From: Fibrobacter succinogenes | GTDB lineage: Bacteria; Fibrobacterota; Fibrobacteria; Fibrobacterales; Fibrobacteraceae | Assembly: GCA_902800345.1 (NCBI GenBank) | Contig: CADCDO010000012.1 | Span: forward strand, 62,001 to 126,000 | Reading direction: 5' to 3' | Length of the DNA stretch: 64,000 nt | Notes under the pieces: generated by a model | What the model saw: the letters and a program-made list of their open reading frames with translations, nothing else | What the model was told of the DNA's origin: nothing | Databases searched by the model: none | Translations under genes and position numbers: made by a program | Part shown: piece by piece, positions 57,858-64,000 of the stretch | How the letters are laid out: every line of letters begins with the position of its first letter | Numbering within the stretch: position 1 is the stretch's first letter

Positions 57858-59663
57858 ATGAGCTATTGCAAAATAGAATGTTATTTTAAAGATATGGAGG
57901 AGCTCCAGTTTACATCTCTGCCGGCAATGTTCTTCGCAAACTGCGAACGTTCCGATTTCAAAGGATGGTATCACCGTAAAGACGGTGAATGGATTCACTA
58001 TTCCAAAGATTTGCTGAAAAAAAACACCAAGGCGTTGGCACTTGCGTTAAACAGTCTTGGACTTAAAGAAAACGAAAGCGTGGGAATTATCGCCCCGAGT
58101 TCACCAAACTGGCTAATCGCTGATATAGCCATCCAAATGAACCATGCGCGCGTAGTCCCGCTTTTTCCGAACATATCCTCCGAAAACTTTGCCTACCAAA
58201 GCAAAGATGCCAACATCAGGATTCTCATTGTCAATTCAGTCGAAGAACTAGACCTCCCGCTTCTCGACTCATTGTCTATTTTCAATAAAATAATATGCAT
58301 TGACAATGATTCCTTTCTCCCCGAAAATGGAATTTATTGGGACAACCTCATTAATAACGGATGCAATATTTTAACGGAACCAGAACGAGCAAAATGGCTA
58401 GACTCGCAACTGGAAACGATTCGCCCGGACGACTTGTTCAGCATCATCTATACAAGCGGATCCACAGGATGTCCCAAAGGTGTTGAACTTACCCACAGGA
58501 ACATGTTGGTACAAATTCAAAACATCGTGCCAATGTTCAAGTTCGACACACAAAAAGATTCGTGTCTCACCATTCTCCCGGTAGCGCATGTTCTCGAACG
58601 CATGGCGGTCTATTTTTACACGTTAAGCGGAGTTTCCGTTTACTTTGGAGACAATCCGCAAAACCTGTCGCACATATTGCGCGAAGTCCGCCCGACCATC
58701 ATGATTGTCGTACCCCGCATTCTCGAACGGCTCTACGAAAGCATGACGACAGCTGCAGACCGTGCCAAAGGATTCAAGCGAATTCTGATCAAGCACGCCA
58801 TTAAAATCGCAAAGATCAAAGATCCACAAAAACGTTTCGATGTCTCTCATTGGTTATTCAACAGTCTTGTCTATAAACAAATGCGCGATGCCGTCGGTGG
58901 AAACTTCCGCATGATTATTTCAGGCAGCAGCGCCCTCAACAAAAGTATTTTGCGATTCCTTCTGAACATTGGGCTCCCCGTTTTCGAAGGCTACGGCATG
59001 ACAGAATGTTCGCCAGTCGTTTCCGCAAATTGCAAACAAGCTATCAGACCCGGTTCCATAGGCAAACCTCTCCCCCATCTCGATGTGAGAATCGGCGGGA
59101 ACAACGAAATTCAAGTCCGCGGAGAGAGCGTCTTTAACGGCTACCACAACCGCCCAGACTTGAACGCACAAATTTTCACTAATGACGGATTCTACCACTC
59201 TGGCGATCAGGGGTATTTTGATGACGACGGATTCCTTTACTTTACCGGCCGCATCAAGGAACTCCTCAAGACAAGCACTGGAAAGTACGTCAGCCCGAAC
59301 CCGATTGAACTTGAAATCATACGTCATCCGCTTGTAGAACAGGCGCTAGTCATCGCAAACGACCGCAAATTTGCCTCCGCTATAATCTGGCTAAACCCCG
59401 TAGGCGCCCGCCGTATGCTCAAGCCGCAAAATGAAGAATACGATGTCGAAAACGCATTGAAGTCCCCATTGATTCTGAATTCCATCAACCGCCATATTGA
59501 GCACATCAACGAAAAACTGAATCATTGGGAACAAATTCGCAAATGGACTCTCGTCGGTGACGAACTCACTATCGAATCCGGGCTTTTGACGCCCACATTA
59601 AAAATTCGGCGCACCGCTGCAGAAAAACGATACGCCGAAGAAATTGAAAAGATGTATAATTAG
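57858..59663 (+). CDS. Long-chain acyl-CoA ligase (AMP-forming)
   Basis: A 601-residue ANL-superfamily enzyme. It has the P-loop IIYTSGSTGCPKGVELTHRN, FEGYGMTECSPVVS, HSGDQGYFDDDGFLYFTGRIKE and the C-terminal catalytic-lysine region KIRRTAAEKRY. The size and VIGxxG-like features fit FadD15/LC-FACS enzymes activating fatty acids for lipid use. An alternative start is Met13 at 57894. The TAG stop is the first codon of TAGACGATAGA, an interspersed repeat. Confidence 0.9.
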   Translation: MSYCKIECYFKDMEELQFTSLPAMFFANCERSDFKGWYHRKDGEWIHYSKDLLKKNTKALALALNSLGLKENESVGIIAPSSPNWLIADIAIQMNHARVVPLFPNISSENFAYQSKDANIRILIVNSVEELDLPLLDSLSIFNKIICIDNDSFLPENGIYWDNLINNGCNILTEPERAKWLDSQLETIRPDDLFSIIYTSGSTGCPKGVELTHRNMLVQIQNIVPMFKFDTQKDSCLTILPVAHVLERMAVYFYTLSGVSVYFGDNPQNLSHILREVRPTIMIVVPRILERLYESMTTAADRAKGFKRILIKHAIKIAKIKDPQKRFDVSHWLFNSLVYKQMRDAVGGNFRMIISGSSALNKSILRFLLNIGLPVFEGYGMTECSPVVSANCKQAIRPGSIGKPLPHLDVRIGGNNEIQVRGESVFNGYHNRPDLNAQIFTNDGFYHSGDQGYFDDDGFLYFTGRIKELLKTSTGKYVSPNPIELEIIRHPLVEQALVIANDRKFASAIIWLNPVGARRMLKPQNEEYDVENALKSPLILNSINRHIEHINEKLNHWEQIRKWTLVGDELTIESGLLTPTLKIRRTAAEKRYAEEIEKMYN

Positions 59664-59742
59664 ACGATAGATCGCTGCGCTGATAGACGAATGACGAAAG
59701 GTTTTCTGTTAAATCAATGCGCAAAGAGCCTTTATTTCTCTT

Positions 59743-59784
59743 TCGTCTATCGTCTATAGGTGCGTAGCACCGTTCTTTCGTCTA
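59743..59784 (-). repeat. TCGTCTATAG..GTTCTTTCGTCTA hairpin element containing the serA stop
   Basis: TTTCGTCTATCGTCTATAG, core GGTGC GTA GCACC, then GTTCTTTCGTCTA. On the minus strand the element starts TAGACGAAAGAAC, and its TAG is the serA stop codon. Confidence 0.75.
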
Positions 59785-60948
59785 AAAATGAATCACGCGG
59801 ACCTTGATAACCTTGTCGAGCTTGCCGAGTTTTTCGATGATGGAGTCGTCCACCTTGCTTTCGACGTCAACGAGGTTGTAGCCGATCTTGCCGTTGCTCT
59901 TGTTAGAGAAGCTGGCGATGTTCACGCCTTCGGCACCGAAGACCTTCGTGATTTCGGAAATCATGTTCGGAACGTCCTGGTTGATGACCACGACGCGGCT
60001 CTTGACGCCAGCATGCGGGTGATCGACGAGGGCCGGGAAGTTCACGGAATTGCGGACGCAACCGAATTCGATGTAGTCCTTCAATTCTTCGACTGCCATC
60101 ACGGCGCAGTTTTCTTCGGCTTCTTCGGTAGAAGCGCCGAGGTGCGGGAAGCAGGTCACCTTGTCGTTCTTGATGAGGTCTGCGGTCGGGAAGTCGCAGA
60201 GGTAACCCTGGAGGGAACCCGAAGCAAGCATTTCGTTGACCGGATCCATTTCGACAATGCCACCGCGGGCGAAGTTCATGATGTAGCTGCCCTTGAAGCC
60301 GGCGAGGTTCTTGCGGTTGAGCAAGTTTTCGGTAACGCCCTTGATGAACGGAACGTGCACGGTGAGGAAGTCAGACTTCGCAATCACGGTGTCGAGGTCG
60401 GCAATTTCCACCTTGTTGGAAAGTTCGTGCATGTTGGCGGCGTTCGGATACGGTTCGTAAGCGATGACGCGCATGTTCTTCCAACGGGCATAGTTGGCGA
60501 CGAGCACGCCGATCTTGCCGAGGCCGATCACGCCGAGAGTCTTGCCTGCGAGTTCCATGCCGGCGAACTTCTTCTTGCCGCTTTCGACGGTTTTGGCGAG
60601 GTCCGGGTCGGTGGTGTCAAGGTTCTTGACCCATGCGGCAGCCTTGTCCACGTTACGGACGGCCATGCCGAGCACGGTCATCACGAGCTCGGCAACGGCG
60701 TTGGCGTTTGCACCCGGCGTATTGAACACGCAGATGCCCTTCGCAGAGGCCTTGTCGATGGTGATGTTGTTCACGCCAGCGCCGGCGCGGGCGACAGCCA
60801 AGAGGCCGTCAAAGTTGTCGGTATCAACCTGGGCGGAACGCACCAAGATGGCATCCGGTTTTTCGACGGAGTCGGAAACCTGGTAGAACGAGCCAAACAG
60901 GCTCAAGCCTTTCTTGGAAATGTTGTTCATCGTCTTAATAGTTGCCAT
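59782..60948 (-). CDS. serA: D-3-phosphoglycerate dehydrogenase
   Basis: A 388-residue SerA with a C-terminal ACT domain. NAD-binding motif [16 protein letters not shown], catalytic Arg in NFARGGIVEMD, Glu and the His in HLGAST complete the active site. It commits 3-phosphoglycerate to serine synthesis; the ACT domain (about 315-388, VVINQDVPNMISEITKVFG) suggests feedback by an amino acid. It is shorter than the E. coli enzyme and lacks the intervening domain. Its TAG stop belongs to a hairpin repeat element. Confidence 0.94.
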   Translation of the reverse strand: MATIKTMNNISKKGLSLFGSFYQVSDSVEKPDAILVRSAQVDTDNFDGLLAVARAGAGVNNITIDKASAKGICVFNTPGANANAVAELVMTVLGMAVRNVDKAAAWVKNLDTTDPDLAKTVESGKKKFAGMELAGKTLGVIGLGKIGVLVANYARWKNMRVIAYEPYPNAANMHELSNKVEIADLDTVIAKSDFLTVHVPFIKGVTENLLNRKNLAGFKGSYIMNFARGGIVEMDPVNEMLASGSLQGYLCDFPTADLIKNDKVTCFPHLGASTEEAEENCAVMAVEELKDYIEFGCVRNSVNFPALVDHPHAGVKSRVVVINQDVPNMISEITKVFGAEGVNIASFSNKSNGKIGYNLVDVESKVDDSIIEKLGKLDKVIKVRVIHF

Positions 60949-61039
60949 TGTATTGTCCTTTGTTAATGTTTAAAAATCTTAGACGATAGACGAAAGACGA
61001 TAGACGAAAGAAAAAGTCGCTTTAGAAAAAAGCCCCCTT

Positions 61040-61081
61040 TCGTCTTTAGTCTGTAGGACCGAAGGTCCGTTCTTTCGTCTA
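61040..61081 (-). repeat. TCGTCTTTAGTCTGTAG..GTTCTTTCGTCTA hairpin element containing the ispG stop
   Basis: Core GGACC GAA GGTCC between the conserved arms. Its minus-strand TAG is the ispG stop codon. A further run of TAGACGAAAGACGA repeats lies at 60984-61006. Confidence 0.75.
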
Positions 61082-62815
61082 TTCATGCCATCTGCCTCTT
61101 TCCTTAATCAAATTCACGAGTTCCTCGATGGCGTCTTCTTCGGGGATGTTCTTCTTGACGGCAGTCTTGCCTTCGAAGAGAGTAATGCGGCCGGGGCCGC
61201 CACCGACGTAGCCGAAGTCGGCATCCGCCATCTCGCCCGGGCCGTTCACGATGCAGCCCATGATGCCAATGGAAATGTCCGAGAGGTGACCAAAGCGGGC
61301 CTTGATTTTGCCCATGACCTGCTGGATGTCGTACAGGGTGCGGCCGCAGCTCGGGCAGCTGATGAAGTTCGTCTTGCTGCGGCGGCAGTAGGCAGCCTGC
61401 AAAATGTCGAATGCAAGCAGCACGCTTTCCTTCGCGCCCTTGTAGCCGTCAATAACAACGGCATCGCCAAGTCCATCCGTCACAAGGCTTCCGATATCGG
61501 CAGACACGCGAAGCGTATCGCGTTCGCTGTCGTTAATCTTGGCGTAAAGCAGAATCGGGTCCTTGCGGCCAGCCGCTTCCAATGCGGCAGTTAACGCGCG
61601 TACGCCGGAGACCATCTCGGCTCCGGTATAGCAGAACACGGAACCTGCGGGCACGCTCGCCGGATTCGCTGCGAACCCCGCAATGTCCATCGCGTCCTTG
61701 AATTCCACGACCGGTTTTTCGGAGAGACTCGGCAGCGCAAATTCCGCGTTGCGGCGTTCGCCGGTGAGTGCAATCGCGTCAGCCTTCACGCCGACCTTCA
61801 CCGGACTCCCACCGCCGATTTCCACGCCGGACACTTTCACGACTTCAGTCTCGCGGCGTTCGTAATGGTACGGATCCTTTTCAAGAACCGGCACGTTATA
61901 GGCCGTCGGCGCAGCAGGCAAAGCACAAGCCTTGATGAGTTCCTGGGCAACAGGGACTTCGGCCACCGGATCCTCGGTCAACGACACGCGAATCGTATCA
62001 GCAAGACCGTCGAGCAACAGTGCGCCGATGCCCGCGGCCGACTTGAGTCGTCCGTCGGCACCCGCGCCCGCTTCCGTCACGCCCACGTGGAACGGGTACG
62101 GCTTAAAATGTTCCTGCTTCAAGCGAGCGGCAAGCATGCGGTAGGCGGCAATCGCCACACGCGGATTGCTCGACTTAAGACTCAAGACAACCTGGTCAAA
62201 ATGTTCGGCTTCGCACACGGCCAAGTATTCCAAGGCGCTTTCCACCATGCCTTCCACGGTGTCTCCATAACGGTAAATCATGCGGGCCGAGAGCGAGCCA
62301 TGGTTCACGCCAATGCGAATCGCACGGCCTAAACGCTTAGCCTCTTGCACAAACGGCGTAAACGCTTCGGCAACCTTTTCCTTACCTTCGTCAAAAGACT
62401 TATCCGTCTGCTGATCCAGCGTCAAAATACCAGTATCGACAAAATTACCCGGATTGATGCGGACCTTTTCCACCCACTTGAGCGCCTCGAAAGCGGCCTT
62501 CGGCTGAAAATGAATGTCGGCAGAAACAGGAACCGTGCAACCTGCGGCACGTACACGCTTCATCACCTCTTCGAGGCCCTGCGCATCGGCAAATGTTGGC
62601 GCAGTAATACGCACCAGACCGCAACCCACCTTGGCGAGCGCCAAAGTTTCCGCCACCGTCTTTTCGACATCCTTAGGCTTGGTTGTCGTCATGGACTGAA
62701 CTAAAATGGGGGCATTGCCCCCTATCAAAGCGTCGCCTACGCGAACTTGAACAGTTTCCCTACGAGCCGCTTTAAAACGGTCATCAACATACGGAAGTGT
62801 AGTAAAATCTAGCAT
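61079..62815 (-). CDS. ispG: 4-hydroxy-3-methylbut-2-enyl-diphosphate synthase (IspG/GcpE), long form
   Basis: A 578-residue IspG. It converts MEcPP to HMBPP in the MEP isoprenoid pathway with a 4Fe-4S cluster. The TIM-barrel part (VRVGDALIGGNAPILVQSMT) is followed by the extra middle domain of the long form (as in Bacteroidetes, chlamydiae and plants) and the ferredoxin-like end with ISCPSCGRTLYD and GIMGCIVNGPGEMADAD (cluster Cys). A TACATTTT box lies 4 nt before the ATG. The TAG stop comes from a hairpin element. Confidence 0.95.
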   Translation of the reverse strand: MLDFTTLPYVDDRFKAARRETVQVRVGDALIGGNAPILVQSMTTTKPKDVEKTVAETLALAKVGCGLVRITAPTFADAQGLEEVMKRVRAAGCTVPVSADIHFQPKAAFEALKWVEKVRINPGNFVDTGILTLDQQTDKSFDEGKEKVAEAFTPFVQEAKRLGRAIRIGVNHGSLSARMIYRYGDTVEGMVESALEYLAVCEAEHFDQVVLSLKSSNPRVAIAAYRMLAARLKQEHFKPYPFHVGVTEAGAGADGRLKSAAGIGALLLDGLADTIRVSLTEDPVAEVPVAQELIKACALPAAPTAYNVPVLEKDPYHYERRETEVVKVSGVEIGGGSPVKVGVKADAIALTGERRNAEFALPSLSEKPVVEFKDAMDIAGFAANPASVPAGSVFCYTGAEMVSGVRALTAALEAAGRKDPILLYAKINDSERDTLRVSADIGSLVTDGLGDAVVIDGYKGAKESVLLAFDILQAAYCRRSKTNFISCPSCGRTLYDIQQVMGKIKARFGHLSDISIGIMGCIVNGPGEMADADFGYVGGGPGRITLFEGKTAVKKNIPEEDAIEELVNLIKERGRWHE

Positions 62816-62819
62816 GCCT

Positions 62820-62827
62820 AAAATGTA
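62820..62827 (-). promoter_or_regulatory. -7-like box TACATTTT upstream of ispG
   Basis: GTTTC-TACATTTT lies 4 nt before the ispG ATG. A TTG at 62847-62845 is 17 nt further up and could be a -33 element. Confidence 0.45.
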
Positions 62828-62881
62828 GAAACTTTTAAGCTAAACAATTGATGTGTAGCCGCATGCAAACCTATTATTTCG

Positions 62882-63010
62882 AGTGGTTAGTGATTAGTGG
62901 TTGGTGATTAGGATTGTAAATAGAAAGTGGTTAGTGGTTGGTGGTTAGGGATTAGGATTGTAAATAGAACGTTCTTTTTACATTCCTGTTTACTAACCAC
63001 TATTTACAAC
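62882..63010. repeat. AGTGGTT/GATTAGG repeat block with inverted end
   Basis: Tandem GTGGTTAGTG-type units and two copies of GATTAGGATTGTAAATAGAA (62908 and 62951 areas), ending in the inverted TTTACTAACCACTATTTACAA. It fills the spacer between ispG and the HD-GYP gene. Confidence 0.7.
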
Positions 63011-63031
63011 CTAAAACCTAATACCTTTTTT

Positions 63032-64000
63032 CTAAGCCCCTTCAGCATTTTCCGCCGCGCATTCCTTCTTGTAATAAGCCTCTAATTCCGCACGGCTTTG
63101 GTCGAAATACTTCTTGAGACTTGGATCGAAGTGCTTGCCCATGGAACTATCGATAATGTTGTAGGCCTCTTCAAAAGAGAATGCATCCTTATAGCACCTC
63201 TTACTCACAAGGGCGTCATAAACGTCGGCAATCGCCATCACACGGGCTTCAAGAGGAATATTCTCGCCCTTCAGACCATACGGATAACCGCTGCCGTCCC
63301 AGCGTTCATGGTGGCTACCGGCCATATTCTTCGCAATTTCCACAAAAAAGTCACCCTGGAGATTAGAGAGCAAGTTCTTTATGATAACAGCCCCCTTTTC
63401 GGCATGGGTTTTCATTTCGGCAAACTCTTCTTCCGTAAATTTCCCAGGCTTGCAAAGCACATTGTCGTCAATCGCGATTTTTCCAATGTCATGCATCGGA
63501 GCCGCTGCGATCATATCCTCATAGAATTCTTTCGAATAACTAAGATTCGGATCGTTTTGCATTTTGTCCACCAAGAAACAAACCACATTCTTCGTGCGTC
63601 TCAAATGCGCCCCTGTAAAGCCGTCCTTGCTATTGACCATTTCGGCCATGCCCACAAGCATTTGGTTTTGGAAAACGCGGATTTGGTCCTTGTTGTTCTT
63701 GATGAGCGAGGCAAGTTCCGTATTGTTCGCATCCAGGCGTTCAATATAGCGCTGTATGCTCGTTTCGTCTTCTATGCGGAACAGGATTATCTGGGACTTT
63801 TTGTTCTGGAGGACATTCCTCATGACCGCCTTGAAATAGCGGTCCTTATGAGAAAAACGATATACCCTATCTTCACTAGCCCCATGCAACTGGTTCATGC
63901 CTTTTCTGAACAACCTGGAAAGTTCCATGGTCCTCGGCAAGATATGGTCGACACGGCATTCCAACAATTCCGGGAAAAATTTGGTCGCGATATCGTTACA
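63032..64000 (-). CDS. HD-GYP domain protein (probable c-di-GMP phosphodiesterase), 5' partial
   Basis: The frame is open to the window edge (CNDIATKFFPELLECRVDHIL at its front), so the true start lies beyond 64000. The visible part begins in a PAS-like sensor segment (RFSHKDRYFKAVMRNVLQ, IILFRIEDET), passes through a coiled-coil linker (IERLDANNTELASLIKN) and ends in an HD-GYP domain with HDIGKIAIDD, HHERWDGSGYPYGLKGENIP and DVYDALVSKRCYK. The intact HD and GYP residues suggest active hydrolysis of cyclic di-GMP. Ends in an Ala/Glu tail. Confidence 0.88.
   Translation of the reverse strand, partial: CNDIATKFFPELLECRVDHILPRTMELSRLFRKGMNQLHGASEDRVYRFSHKDRYFKAVMRNVLQNKKSQIILFRIEDETSIQRYIERLDANNTELASLIKNNKDQIRVFQNQMLVGMAEMVNSKDGFTGAHLRRTKNVVCFLVDKMQNDPNLSYSKEFYEDMIAAAPMHDIGKIAIDDNVLCKPGKFTEEEFAEMKTHAEKGAVIIKNLLSNLQGDFFVEIAKNMAGSHHERWDGSGYPYGLKGENIPLEARVMAIADVYDALVSKRCYKDAFSFEEAYNIIDSSMGKHFDPSLKKYFDQSRAELEAYYKKECAAENAEGA

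Noticed and set aside
1..64000. tRNA, rRNA, tmRNA, riboswitch and prophage search by eye
   Set aside because: No cloverleaf with conserved TTC-A loop, no rRNA segment, and no integrase, capsid or IS transposase was seen. The Rpn nuclease is transposase-like but shows no terminal inverted repeats. A covariance-model scan would be needed to exclude RNAs fully.

Overview
The window looks like a chromosomal segment of a Fibrobacter (phylum Fibrobacterota; F. succinogenes or a close rumen/gut relative). The evidence is the set of lineage-marker families: a FISUMP-domain lipoprotein directly behind a TIGR02147 gene, a TIGR02171-type lipoprotein with an FGE-sulfatase domain, a two-domain GH11 xylanase resembling XynC, a GH11-CBM6 xylanase, poly-Ser linkers, and a shared C-terminal '..VFDMQG..G.Y.VK.G..' domain on secreted proteins. 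No rRNA, tRNA, CRISPR array, insertion sequence or phage module was recognised.

Layout. 0.1-2.5 kb: minus-strand operon of an FAD reductase, SufE and a membrane protein. 2.6-3.9 kb: secreted pentapeptide-repeat protein. 4.5-10.9 kb: radA, an SDR, an XRE regulator, rlmN plus a methyltransferase, a YchJ-type SEC-C protein, argC. 11-11.8 kb: a small-ORF/GNAT pair resembling a toxin-antitoxin module, with the GNAT broken by a stop. 12-15 kb: obgE (disrupted), HU, smpB and an amidase. 15.2-20 kb: Ser-rich lipoprotein, yebC, secreted protein, phosphoglucomutase. 20-21.3 kb: Rpn-type nuclease followed by two extra tandem copies of its C-terminal module. 22-24 kb: dapA and an acidic Cys-cluster protein. 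24.3-28 kb: two xylanase genes. 28-34.5 kb: gyrA, surE, TIGR02171 lipoprotein. 35-42 kb: TIGR02147/FISUMP pair, SpoU methyltransferase with a PD40 protein, and an RlmL-like methyltransferase full of repeats. 42-46 kb: large Listeria-Bacteroides-repeat surface protein flanked by tiny ORFs. 46-48.7 kb: ilvD with a duplicated tail. 48.8-52 kb: RsbV/RsbW-like pair, NUDIX, LptE, CE1-type esterase. 52-56 kb: GLUG-like surface protein. 56-64 kb: serS (disrupted), acyl-CoA ligase, serA, ispG, HD-GYP protein running off the end.

The most striking feature is not one gene but a population of short interspersed repeats, several built as conserved arms around a variable hairpin core. They sit between genes, supply the TAG stop codon of several genes, and occur in frame inside at least two genes: many times in the RlmL-like methyltransferase and once in gyrA. 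A second theme is a TAnnTTTG-like promoter box 4-8 nt upstream of start codons (rlmN, obgE, ispG, NUDIX, surE and others), suggesting Bacteroidetes-type promoters with leaderless or nearly leaderless mRNAs. A third is the Rpn nuclease with tandem C-terminal cassettes.

Four genes are interrupted: the GNAT (nonsense), obgE and serS (internal deletions with frame change) and the XynC-like xylanase (one-base frameshift). Because obgE and serS are normally essential, assembly or consensus error must be excluded before calling them pseudogenes.
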